Part shown: positions 48,967-58,400 of the stretch, one piece after another
How positions within the stretch are numbered: the first letter of the stretch is position 1
How the letters are laid out: each line of letters begins with the position of its first letter
Source: Deinococcus indicus
Lineage (GTDB): Bacteria > Deinococcota > Deinococci > Deinococcales > Deinococcaceae
Direction: 5' to 3'
NCBI RefSeq assembly: GCF_002198095.1
Contig: NZ_NHMK01000039.1
Coordinates: 1-62,105 of the forward strand
Length of the DNA stretch: 62,105 nt
The notes under the pieces: generated by a model
What the model saw: only the letters and a program-made list of their open reading frames with translations
Told to the model about the DNA's origin: nothing
The model's database searches: none
Position numbers and translations under genes: made by a program

Positions 48967-49605
48967 ATGGACACCACCGACCGCACCATCCGCCTTCAAC
49001 TCGTCGAGGATCACGACCTGACCCGCTTTGGCCTGCGCATGCTGCTGTCCGCCCAGCCGGACTTTCAGGTGGTTGCGGAAGGACGCACCGCCGAGGAGGG
49101 CCTCGAGCAACTGGGGCATTTTGAGGTGGACGTCGTCCTGATGGACATCAACCTGCCCGGCATGGACGGCATCCAGGCGGCCCAGGAGGTGCGCCGGGTC
49201 CGGCCGGACGCGCAGGTGGTGATGTTCACGGCGTCCAACCGGCGCGACCAGCTGTTCGCGGCGCTCGCGTCGGGTGCCGTGGCCTACTGCCTGAAGTCCG
49301 CGCCGCCGGAGGTGATGTTCCAGGCGATCCGTTCGGCCGCGTCGGGCGCCGTGTTCTTCGACCCGGAAAGTGCGCGGCACCTGCTGCATACCGTGCAGGG
49401 CAGCGCGCCCCTGGCCCCCCTGACCGAGCGGGACATGGCCATTCTGCGCCTCGTGGCAGACGGGCAGGCCAACAAGGACATCGCGGCCACGCTCGGGATC
49501 AGCGTCGGTCTGGTCAAGAAACACATCGGTGAGATCCTCGAGAAGCTCCAGGCCACGGACCGCACCCAGGCGGCCATCAAGGCCTTCCGGGCCGGTCTGA
49601 TCTGA
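48967..49605 (+). CDS. NarL/FixJ-type response regulator
   Basis: 212 residues, ATG start with GGAAAGGA upstream. The receiver domain (1-125) has acidic LVEDHD near 15, phosphorylation Asp60 in VLMDINLPGMDG, Thr near 87 (MFTAS) and the Lys of CLKS near 110. The LuxR-type helix-turn-helix (about 148-210) includes LTERDMAILRLVADGQANKD, then IAATLGISVGLVKKHIGEIL. Its TGA overlaps the ATG of the histidine kinase, so the two are one unit. Confidence 0.93.
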   Translation: MDTTDRTIRLQLVEDHDLTRFGLRMLLSAQPDFQVVAEGRTAEEGLEQLGHFEVDVVLMDINLPGMDGIQAAQEVRRVRPDAQVVMFTASNRRDQLFAALASGAVAYCLKSAPPEVMFQAIRSAASGAVFFDPESARHLLHTVQGSAPLAPLTERDMAILRLVADGQANKDIAATLGISVGLVKKHIGEILEKLQATDRTQAAIKAFRAGLI

Positions 49606-51053
49606 TGCGCGCCGCCCCGACGCCCGAAGTGGTGCGCCGCCTCCAGCAGCCTGCGCGCGGCCCTGTCTGGCGCGCCAGTCTCGTGACCCTGGCGGTCATC
49701 CTGGTGGGCGACGTCCTCACGCCGTTCTCCGCGCCGCTGAGCGCCGGCCTGCCCATCCTGCTGTTCGTTTCCCTCATCGCCGCGTCTGACCGCCTCACCG
49801 CCCGCCTCACCGCCGCCGCCATCGCCGTCAGCGTCGTGACGGGCCTGATCAACGTGCTTCGCAGCGGCAACGACACTGAAGTGGTCCTGCTTCACCTGGC
49901 CGTCACTGCCCTGACGGTCATGGGTGGCGTCACCGCCACGTGGCTTGCCCGGCGTGCGGACCACACCACCGACGAGCCGCTGGGGCTGCCCGACACGGAC
50001 GTGAACGCCCCGCCAGCCGAACGGGCCGCGCACCTGCTCGCAGCCCTGAGCGGCGCGCGCGGTCATCAGCTGCACCGCGTGGATTCCATCCGCGACTGGC
50101 TGGCCCGCTCCCCGCACGTCCGGCCGCTCCCGGCCGGCCGGGTCAATCAGCGGCGCATTCCACGCCTGCCCACTCCGGTCAGCGCGAACACCGCCCCGCT
50201 GTGGCAGGACACGCGCGGGAACATCTACGTCCGCCTGACCCTGCCGACGCACGGCGAGGCGCTCGTGCAACTCGTCCGGCCGTCCGCACCGCCCGCGTTC
50301 ATCCTGGACGCCACGCACGTCCTGCAACTGCAACTCGAGCGGGCCGCCCTGACCGAGCAGGTCCACCTGCAACGCGAGGTGCTGCGCGACCTCGTGTACG
50401 CGTTCTCGCACGACCTGCGTACGCCCATCACCGCGAACATCCTGCATGCCGAGGCGGCCCTGAGCGGCCTGTACGGTCCGCTGAGCGACCCCCTGGCAGA
50501 GTTCCTGCGGCACTCCCAGCAGGGCAACCGCGACCTGCTGACCGTCTCCGACCAGCTGATGCTGCTCGCCGAGTACGAGAGCGGCGACCTGACCGGTGAG
50601 GCAGGCAGCGCCGTGGAACTCGGCAGCGTGATCCGCAGCGTCGTGAGCGACGTGCAACTGCGCGGCCGGGAGCGCGGCATTCACTTCGAACTGAACCTGA
50701 CCCCCTGCACGGTCATCGGCCACACCTACGACCTGCGGCGCGCGGTGCAGAACCTGCTGGAAAACGCCATGAAATTCAGTCCGCCGCACACGTTCGTGAG
50801 GGTGACGCTCCGCCCGGAGAGAATGTCGGCTCTGATCGAGGTACTTGATCAGGGGCCGGGCGTGCCCGAGTCGCAGGTGCCGCAGCTGTTCCGGCGGTTC
50901 CGGTCGTCCACGCGTGGCAGCGGCACGGGCTTCGGGCTTTACCTGACGCAGCGCATCGCGGAACAGTATGGAGGCACCGTGACGTATGCCCGCACGGAGT
51001 CCGACCACCCGTGGACGGTCTTCCAGCTGTGCCTGCCCCTCGCCCAGGACTGA
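49605..51053 (+). CDS. membrane histidine kinase
   Basis: 482 residues, ATG overlapping the response regulator stop. Four membrane segments are in the first 110 residues, followed by a GAF-like region (about 125-245). The HisKA domain has DLVYAFSHDLRTPITANILH with the phospho-accepting His near 267. The ATPase has NLLENAMKFSPP (N box), EVLDQGPGVPES (G1) and GSGTGFGLYLTQRIAEQYGG (G2). It is a HisKA-type kinase, whereas NarL-type regulators usually pair with HisKA_3 kinases. Confidence 0.92.
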   Translation: MRAAPTPEVVRRLQQPARGPVWRASLVTLAVILVGDVLTPFSAPLSAGLPILLFVSLIAASDRLTARLTAAAIAVSVVTGLINVLRSGNDTEVVLLHLAVTALTVMGGVTATWLARRADHTTDEPLGLPDTDVNAPPAERAAHLLAALSGARGHQLHRVDSIRDWLARSPHVRPLPAGRVNQRRIPRLPTPVSANTAPLWQDTRGNIYVRLTLPTHGEALVQLVRPSAPPAFILDATHVLQLQLERAALTEQVHLQREVLRDLVYAFSHDLRTPITANILHAEAALSGLYGPLSDPLAEFLRHSQQGNRDLLTVSDQLMLLAEYESGDLTGEAGSAVELGSVIRSVVSDVQLRGRERGIHFELNLTPCTVIGHTYDLRRAVQNLLENAMKFSPPHTFVRVTLRPERMSALIEVLDQGPGVPESQVPQLFRRFRSSTRGSGTGFGLYLTQRIAEQYGGTVTYARTESDHPWTVFQLCLPLAQD

Positions 51054-51172
51054 CGACGGCGTTCCGGTGTGGCCCGGGAATCAGGAGCGGCCCCCTGTTC
51101 TCCGCTCTCTACCGAACGGCCGATTGACGTCCAGCAGCCCGCTCCTGCTCCCAGTCGCATCCGCCCGGATTG

Positions 51173-51307
51173 ATACGGACTCCGATTGAATGGGCTGCAA
51201 AGCCCGTTCAGTCCGAGCGAAGCGAGCAGGAGAGAAGCGGGTTCCGGACGTGGAGCCAACAATCCGGTGACGTTCCGGATTGTTGGCGAAACAAACGGAA
51301 TCCGTAT
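51173..51307 (+). repeat. SNR-like palindromic repeat, direct copy
   Basis: 135 bp, ATACGGACTCCGATTGAATG to AACGGAATCCGTAT, same orientation and core as the copy at 9993. Its last base is the first base of the reverse-strand stop of the membrane protein gene that follows. Confidence 0.88.
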
Positions 51308-52005
51308 CAGTCCTGCGGTGCGACGCGCCGGGTGCCGCCGGGCTGGGCGGGGGCCGCGCTGCTCAGGTTGAACAGGTCCGTGGTGGCCAGTTGACGTAGC
51401 ATCAGGGCCTCCTGGGCGCGCTCCACGTACCTCTGCCGGTACCAGGCGAGGCATAGCGTGGCCAGCAGTACGGAGAAGGTCACGGTCTGTGCGCGGATCA
51501 TCGCCAGCAGGTAGGGGCGGAAGGCGTCGAAGTTCAGCACCCAGGGCAACGCGACGCACACGGCGTAGAGTGTCATGATCAGGGTCGCCGCCTGTCGCGC
51601 GGGCAGCAGCAGCATGATGACGGTGGCGTCCAGCACCAGTGTCCAGTACGACGCGGTCCCCACGAAAGACGGTGATTCGGGCAGGGTCGGTTGCAGGGCG
51701 AACGACAGGTTGTGCAGGAAGGCCGTCACGACCAGGATGACCACCGTGACACGTTCGGCGAGACGGCTGTACCCGCCCAGCAGGTTCCACAGGATCGATC
51801 CGATCATGAGCGGCATGATGATGGGATAGCCGTAGATCACGTAGGGTTCCTGCACGGGTTGTGTGAGCTGCAGGGCGTAGGTGGCGGTGAAGCTGATGAA
51901 GGGCACCAGGGTCAGGCAGATGAAGATCCACCGTTTCTCCTCGAAGGAGCGCCGTTCGTCGCCGGTGATGTGCAGCAGGTGCAGGTCGTGCTCGCGGGCG
52001 TCCAC
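51307..52005 (-). CDS. multi-pass membrane protein, probably a diguanylate cyclase that lost its GGDEF domain
   Basis: 232 residues. Six membrane segments (about 25-195) follow a charged N-terminus (REHDLHLLHITGDERRSFEEK). After the last segment come a helix (RQRYVERAQEALMLRQLATTD) and LFNLSS, where membrane diguanylate cyclases have LATTDxLTGLxNRR. The similarity stops there, followed by 14 Pro/Ala residues and a stop that lies at the edge of an SNR. I infer truncation at the GGDEF domain. It might still sense signals without making c-di-GMP. Confidence 0.6.
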   Translation of the reverse strand: MDAREHDLHLLHITGDERRSFEEKRWIFICLTLVPFISFTATYALQLTQPVQEPYVIYGYPIIMPLMIGSILWNLLGGYSRLAERVTVVILVVTAFLHNLSFALQPTLPESPSFVGTASYWTLVLDATVIMLLLPARQAATLIMTLYAVCVALPWVLNFDAFRPYLLAMIRAQTVTFSVLLATLCLAWYRQRYVERAQEALMLRQLATTDLFNLSSAAPAQPGGTRRVAPQD

Positions 52006-52093
52006 CCCGCCAGTCTAGCCCAGACCGTCTGTCGATCGAGACTGAGATCTTCTGTACAGAGTGAACGTAACATAAAAGTGCAAAATTCGAAGC

Positions 52094-52561
52094 ATGCCAG
52101 CCCCGGAGATCTGGAAAGCTGTGCCGGACGCGGAAAACAGATACGAAGCGAGCGATCACGGTCGGGTTCGTAGCCTTGACCGAACCATTCAGGTTTCCGG
52201 CGATCGGACGGCGTTCGTCAAGGGACGGTTCCTCAAGCCCGTGCTGAACCCCAGTGGCCTGGGGACCGTCACCTGCGACGGCAGACGTTACGCCGTCCAC
52301 ATCCTGATCGCCACACTGTTCGTGGAGCGGCCAGAGGGCGCCAGACATGTCCGGCACCGAAACGGAGACCGGTCGGACAACGCCGCCGTCAACCTCCAGT
52401 GGGTCGTCAATCCCATTTTCGTGGGTCCCACCGATGACCAGATCGCCCTGGTGCTCGCCATGCACCAGCACTTCAGAATGTCTCAGCGTGACATGGCCAG
52501 CCGCGCCAGCCTGTCCGTCTGGCAGGTATCGCAGATCATCCGACTCCGCGGAACGCCGTAG
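52094..52561 (+). CDS. NUMOD4/HNH-type endonuclease
   Basis: 155 residues, ATG start. Residues 4-30 are NUMOD4-like (EIWKAVPDAENRYEASDHGR, then VRSLDR). Residues 68-103 form the HNH part: VHILIATLFV, HVRHRNGDRSDNAAVNLQWV, with a His-Asn-Gly-Asp centre and closing Asn. Residues 115-155 are a small helix-turn-helix (MSQRDMASRASLSVWQVSQI), which could read DNA. Such free-standing HNH genes are common in phages and as homing endonucleases. No intron or intein is seen nearby. Confidence 0.8.
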   Translation: MPAPEIWKAVPDAENRYEASDHGRVRSLDRTIQVSGDRTAFVKGRFLKPVLNPSGLGTVTCDGRRYAVHILIATLFVERPEGARHVRHRNGDRSDNAAVNLQWVVNPIFVGPTDDQIALVLAMHQHFRMSQRDMASRASLSVWQVSQIIRLRGTP

Positions 52562-52749
52562 TCCTGCCAGACCGGGAACCTCTGGCGGCATGAGACCGTA
52601 CTGAGCTGCATGAGCATCTCACGGTGGCGGTTCCTGAAGTTCTGGCCTTCTCTGGCCATGGACCCACCCCTGGCCGGTGCTCAGATGAGGCAACGCCGCG
52701 CCGCGCCGGACGCTAGGGTGCCCGGCATGGCTCCCCCTGGCCCACCGGC

Positions 52750-53346
52750 GTGACCGAGTTCCTGCACGTGGTGCTGTCGTTCCCGACCGCGCCCTGGACG
52801 GCCCTGCTGACGCTGATCGCGGCGGCGGCGCTGCTGGCCCTGCTGGGCGCCATCGACGGGATCTCCGGCGGTGGCGAAGGCCTGCTCGACAGTCTGCTCG
52901 TGCGCGTCGGGCTGAACGGCGTGCCGCTGCTGCCCGTCGCGCTGGCGCTGACCCTGACGGGCTGGCTGAGCTGCTACCTGGGCCAGCTGCTGCTCCTGCC
53001 GCTGATCGCACCCACGGGGCGTGGCGTGGCAGCCGTGGCATTGCTGCTCGGTTCGCTGGGGCTGGGGGTGCTGGCGGGCTGGGCGGTGGCACGCCCGCTG
53101 CGGCGCCTCGCGCAGGGGCAGGACGCCCTGGCCCGCGCCCAGCTGCTGGGCCGCGTGGCGGTCGTCGAATCCGGCACCCTCGCCTCGACCGGTCGCGTGA
53201 GCGTGCCCGACGGCGGCGCGGGCCTGCTCCTCGACGCCCGCACCGACGGCGAGCCCCTGCGGCGCGGCGAACGCGTGATCCTCGTGGCGCACGACCCGGC
53301 CACTCACGTCTTTACCGTCCGCCGCGCCGACCCGACCGACACCTGA
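52750..53346 (+). CDS. YqiJ-like inner membrane OB-fold protein
   Basis: 198 residues, ATG start. Four hydrophobic segments occupy residues 1-115 (LLTLIAAAALLALLGAID, LPVALALTLTGWLSCYLGQL, GVAAVALLLGSLGLGVLAGW). The soluble C-terminal 75 residues have the OB-like pattern LLGRVAVVESGTLASTGRVS, ERVILVAHDPATHVFTVRR. E. coli yqiJ has this layout and precedes the flotillin gene yqiK, as here with 34 bp between. Such NfeD-type partners are thought to work with flotillins at the membrane. Confidence 0.85.
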   Translation: MTEFLHVVLSFPTAPWTALLTLIAAAALLALLGAIDGISGGGEGLLDSLLVRVGLNGVPLLPVALALTLTGWLSCYLGQLLLLPLIAPTGRGVAAVALLLGSLGLGVLAGWAVARPLRRLAQGQDALARAQLLGRVAVVESGTLASTGRVSVPDGGAGLLLDARTDGEPLRRGERVILVAHDPATHVFTVRRADPTDT

Positions 53347-53380
53347 TCCCCGAATTCCCCCTGTCCTGCCTGGAGGCCGT

Positions 53381-55339
53381 ATGCCCGACCTGTCCGTAGT
53401 TCTGCCCTTCCTGATCGGCGTCGTGATCGTCCTGATCGCCCTGATGATCCTCATCTCGCTCGTGCGGGCCTTCTACGTGAAGGTCGAGCAGGGCACCGCG
53501 CTGATCGTGAACGACCTCTCCGCCCGGCCCAAGGTGCGCTTCACCGGCGCGCTCGTGGTGCCCGTGTTGTACAAGGCCGAGATCATGCGCATCAGCCTGA
53601 TCACCCTGCAGGTCGACCGGCGCGGCAAGGAGGGACTGATCTGCCGGGACAACATCCGCGCGGACATCACGGTCGCGTACTACCTGCGCGTCAACGAGAC
53701 CACCGAGGACGTCCTGAAGGTCGCCAAGTCCATCGGCGCGAGCCGCGCGAGCGACCTGAACGCCGTGGACGAACTGTTCAACGCCAAGTTCAGCGAGGCG
53801 CTGAAGACGGTCGGCAAGAAGTTCGACTTCATCGAACTGTTCGAGAAGCGCGAGGAGTTCCGAGACGCCGTGGTCGCCGTGATCGGCCGCGATCTGAACG
53901 GCTACGTGCTCGAGGACGTCGCCATCGACTACCTCGAGCAGACGCCCAAGAGCATGCTCGACCAGAACAACATCATGGACGCCGAGGGCATCCGCAAGAT
54001 CACGCAGCTGACCGCCGCGCAGAACATCGTCACGAACGAACTCTCGCAGAACGAGCACCTCGCCGTCACGAAGAAGAACGTCGAGACCCGCGAGGCCACC
54101 CTGGCCCTCGAGCGCCAGCAGGCCGAGGCCGAGGCGCGGCAGAAACGCGAGATCGAGACCATCCAGGCCCGCGAGAACGCCGAGACGCAGCGCGTGCGCG
54201 AGGAGCAGCGCCTCATCTCCGAACAGGCCCGCATCCAGACGACCGAGCAGGTCGAGATCCGCGAGCAGGAACGCCAGCGGCAGGTTGAGATCGCCGAGCA
54301 GGCGAGGTTGCGCGCCATCGCCATCGAGGCCGAGCGCGTCGCCCGCGCCGCGAAGATGGAGGCCGTCACCACCGACCGCGAGGTGAAACTCCAGGAGATC
54401 GAACGCGACAAGAACGTCGAGCAGGGCGTCATGGACGTCGCGAACATCACCCGTGAGCGCATCGCCATCGACAAGACGGTCGCCGTCGAGGAGGAGCGCA
54501 TTAACGAGGTGCGCGAGGTGAGCGCCGCCGAACGCGCCAAGCAGGTGCGCGTCATGCAGGCCGAGGCGCAGGCGCAGGAACAGCTCGTGCAGGAGGTCAA
54601 GGCCGCCGAGGCCGCCGAGACCGCCGCCCGCCACCGCGCCAGTGAGCTGACCACCATCGCGCAGGCGGAATTCGACGCCGCGTCCCGGCAGGCCGAGGCG
54701 AAGAAGATCCTCGCGGACGCCGTCAAGGTCGAGCAGGCCGCGCCGGGCCTCGCGCAGGTGATGGTGCAGGAAGCGAACGCCAGCGCCCTGGAGAAGACCG
54801 GCGTGGCCGAGGCCCGCGTGATCGAGGTCAAGGCCGACGCGAACCTCAAACTCGGGCAGAACGAGGCCCGCGTGCTCGCCGAGCGGCTGGGCGCGCAGGC
54901 CGAGGGCGAAACCCGCCTCGGTCAGGCGAAAGCCACCGCCACCGAGGCGCTGGGCGCCGCCGAGGCGAGTGCCACCCGCGACCGCATGAACGCCGAGGCC
55001 GAGGGCCTGACCGCCAAGTTCGGCGCGATGGACCGCATGAGCGCCGACGCCCGCAGCCACGAGGAATACCGCATGGCGCTGGAAACCAGTCTCCAGCAGG
55101 CCCTGGCGTCCATCGAGGCCGGGAAGGAGATCAGCCGCGAGAACGCCGAGGTGATCGCCGCTGCCCTGAAGAACGCGAAGATCGACCTCGTGGGCGGCGA
55201 GGGCGGCATGTTCGAGGCGCTCACCAAGGCGCTGAGTCTCGGCAAGGCCGTCGAGGGCTTCACGCAGAAGAGCCCGCTGTTCCAGAGCGTCCTGGGCCGC
55301 TTCGGCGTGAATGTCCAGCGGGAGAACCGCCCGAACTGA
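53381..55339 (+). CDS. yqiK: flotillin (YqiK-like)
   Basis: 652 residues, ATG start with GGAGG upstream. One N-terminal membrane segment (about 8-30) precedes an SPFH/Band-7 domain (30-200: RAFYVKVEQGTALIVNDLSA, TLQVDRRGKEGLICRDNIRA). A long Glu/Ala/Arg-rich coiled-coil flotillin region (220-560) with repeated EAR/QAE words follows, then a C-terminal part ending VLGRFGVNVQRENRPN. Flotillins form membrane microdomains and scaffolds. It is followed by the giant ATPase gene, with 139 bp between. Confidence 0.92.
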   Translation: MPDLSVVLPFLIGVVIVLIALMILISLVRAFYVKVEQGTALIVNDLSARPKVRFTGALVVPVLYKAEIMRISLITLQVDRRGKEGLICRDNIRADITVAYYLRVNETTEDVLKVAKSIGASRASDLNAVDELFNAKFSEALKTVGKKFDFIELFEKREEFRDAVVAVIGRDLNGYVLEDVAIDYLEQTPKSMLDQNNIMDAEGIRKITQLTAAQNIVTNELSQNEHLAVTKKNVETREATLALERQQAEAEARQKREIETIQARENAETQRVREEQRLISEQARIQTTEQVEIREQERQRQVEIAEQARLRAIAIEAERVARAAKMEAVTTDREVKLQEIERDKNVEQGVMDVANITRERIAIDKTVAVEEERINEVREVSAAERAKQVRVMQAEAQAQEQLVQEVKAAEAAETAARHRASELTTIAQAEFDAASRQAEAKKILADAVKVEQAAPGLAQVMVQEANASALEKTGVAEARVIEVKADANLKLGQNEARVLAERLGAQAEGETRLGQAKATATEALGAAEASATRDRMNAEAEGLTAKFGAMDRMSADARSHEEYRMALETSLQQALASIEAGKEISRENAEVIAAALKNAKIDLVGGEGGMFEALTKALSLGKAVEGFTQKSPLFQSVLGRFGVNVQRENRPN

Positions 55340-55478
55340 GGCGGATGATCGGGGGGCGGGCCAGAGGCCTGCCTCTCCACTGACGGACCGCAGTAGTGGC
55401 CGGATGCAGCCTCCTCGCGCCTTCCCTGGAGTGGAGTGGTCGGGTGGGGACGAGTGGCGCACGCGCGCGCCGGAGTGA

Positions 55479-58400
55479 ATGGGGGAGAGGATGACGCAGG
55501 AACCACTGGCCGGAGCGGGCACGCCCGGCACCGAGACGGGCGGCAGTTTCGAGGTGCTGCGCCGCCGCCTGGACGCGCTGGGCGCGCAGGTCCGTGCGGC
55601 CGCCGAGGAGCTGAACGCCGCGCGGATCGCGGAGTACGGCGACAGCCGCCTGAGTCTGCTGGGCCGCGCGCACATCCGCACCGCGCAGGCCAGCCTGGGC
55701 CGGGATCTCGTGCAGGTCGGGGACGTGATGCTGTTCGGCTTCAACGTCACGCAGGGCCTGAAGGCCCGCACGGAACTGGCGGACGTGTTCGCGCTGTACC
55801 GACTGACGCACGAGGGCGGCGCGTTCGACGTGCAGCCCGTGCCGGTCGAGGGGTCGTTCCTGACCGATCCGGCGTTCGTGCGGGACTTCGAGGAACTGTA
55901 CGCCTACTACCGGCACGCGCGGCTGCTGCAACTGGAGATCCGCGCCGGGCGGCTGCTGGCGGCCTTCCAGATCGGGGAGCGCCTGACCGACCGGCGGGTG
56001 TTCCGCTGGGACCTCACGCCGGACGGCGCGCGTTACCTCGATGCGCGCGGCGAACGGGACCTCAACCCGCTGCCGCCCTTCGATTTCGAGTGGACCCGCG
56101 CCGGGCGCGATCAGGAGGTCAGCGGGCGCTTCCCGCACCTGAACATCCTGGACACGCTGTTCGTGGAGACGGCGGGCGGCACGCTGACCGTGAAGGTGGA
56201 GAACAACACCGAGACCGGTGAAGGCATCTACAGCGAGCCCGTCGAGGAGCGCACCCAGGGTCTGGACGACGCGACCTTCGAGTTCGCGCGGGTGGGCCGC
56301 CTGATCCTGCTGCGCGTGCTGCCGTACCGCGAGAAGACGTGGCGCGGCCTGATCTTCGACACGCTGACCGGGCGGGTCACGCGCGAGGACGCCCTCACGC
56401 GCGGCTGCGTGCAGCTGCCCGAGGAGCACGGGATCGTCTTCCCCGGCGGGTATTACCTGCCGGGCGGCGAGCACCGCGCCTTCGAGGGCTTCACGCCCGG
56501 CATGGTCCTCGAGCGGGTCGTGCGCAGCCCGAACGGTGAGGACGTGCTGTTCGTCTTCTACGATCAGGACTCGGGCCGCAGCGCCCTGCTGGTGTACAAC
56601 CTGATCCGCCGCGAGGTGCAGACGCCCATCAGCGCCCACGGGGACGCCGCGCTGCCCGACGGGCGCATGGTGCTGTTCCAGGCCGAGGCCGAACCCACCC
56701 AGGTGCATGCGGTGCAGGTGTGGCAGACGCCCTTCACGAGCGACGTGTTCGCCGCGCAGCGCCCGCCCGGCACGTCGTTCCTGGGCCGACTGGGGAACGC
56801 GGAACTCGTGCGGGGCGTGTCGAACCTGCTCGCCCTGGCAAGGGCCGCGCAGACGCCGGAGGTCACGGCCGCCCAGTACGCCGCGCTGGCCGAACAGGCC
56901 CGCCGCCTGCCGGACACGCACCACTGGCTCGACGACGAGTACACGGGCGGCGCGCGTACGCTGCTGCGCGACGTGACCGCCGCCGCCGAGGCGGTCCTCG
57001 ACGAGTTCGAGAAGGTGCAGGCCCTGCGCGCCCAGGCGGCGCAGACCCTCGCGGACGTGCAGGGGGCGGTCCGCCGCCGCCTGACGACCCTCGACCCGGA
57101 GGGGTGGCGCAGCCTGCCGGAGTTCGTGACCGCCCTGGCCGAACTGACGGCGCTGCGCGCCCGCCTGCTGACGGTGCGCGAGACCCGCTCCATCGACGTG
57201 GGGGCCGTGGACGCCCTGCTCGGCGAGGTGCAGGCGGCGCACGCGCGGGTGGGCGGCGCGACCGGCAGCTACCTGGCCGACCCGGCCGCCCTGGCCCCCT
57301 TCCACGCGCAGCTCGACACGTTGAACACGCAGGTGGAGGCGGCGGGCACCACCCGCGACCTCGCCGCCGCGCTGGAGGCGCTGGGCACCCTGGCGACCGA
57401 ACTGGACGTCCTGTCCGACCTGCTCGGCTCGCTGCCCGCCGAGGACCCGGTGCAGCGCACCCAGGTCGTCGAGGGCGTCTCGGCGCTGTACGGCCGCCTG
57501 AACGGCGTGCGCGCCCGCGCCGAGGGGCAGCGCCGCAGCCTGGGAAGCGGGGAACTCACCGCGCGCTTCGCGGCGCAACTGGCGCTGCTCGCGCAGACCG
57601 TCACGGGGGCGCTGGGCACCGCCGACACGCCCGAGAAGGCCGAGGAGGGCCTGTCCCGCGCGCTGCTGGCCCTGGAGGAACTCGAAGGGCAGTTCGGGGA
57701 GCACGAGGCGTTCCTGCCGGACATCCTCGCCCGGCGCGAGGAGACCGTGGAGGCCTTCGAGTCACGCCGTCAGGCGCTGCTCGACGAGCGTCAGCGCCGC
57801 GCGCAGGGTGTCGCGGACGCCGCCGACCGCATCCTGGCGGGCCTCCCGGCCCGCGCGGCGCGCCTGAGCGATCAGGACGCCCTGAACGGATTCTTCGCCG
57901 GGGACACGCTCATGCTGAAGCTGCGCGACCTCACCCTGAAACTGACCGAGCTGGGCGACAGCGTCCGCGCCGGGGACATCGAGGCCCGCCTGAAGGCCGC
58001 GCGCGATCAGGCGCTGCGCACCCTGCGTGACCGCGCCGACCTCGAAGGGGACGGCGGCGCGCTGATCCGCCTGGGCCGCCACCGCTTCAGCGTGAACACC
58101 CAGACGCTGGACCTGACGCTGCTGCCGCGGGGCGATCACCTCGCGCTGCACCTGACCGGCACGCAGTTCATGGAACCGCTGCGCGACCCGGCGCTCGACG
58201 CGGGCCGCGCGTACTGGGACGTGACGCTGGAGAGCGAATCCCCGGACCTCTCCCGCGCGGAATTCCTGGCGGGCGAGGTGCTGGCCGCCGCGCGGGCGGG
58301 GCAGGGGGGCCTGACCCTGGACGCCCTGCGAGGCATGACGCCGGACACGCGGGCCGGGACGGTCGCCACCTTCGCCGCCGCCCGCTACCGCCAGGGTTTC

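Noticed and set aside
47529..48989. Minus-strand frame of almost 490 codons opposite the SARP-type gene
   Set aside because: Shadow of the plus-strand gene, which has a winged-helix domain and a strong ribosome site.
52040..52093. Possible DdrO-type radiation response site (AACATAA) before the HNH gene
   Set aside because: Only one half of the palindrome is present and the spacing does not fit TTATGnnATTnACATAA.
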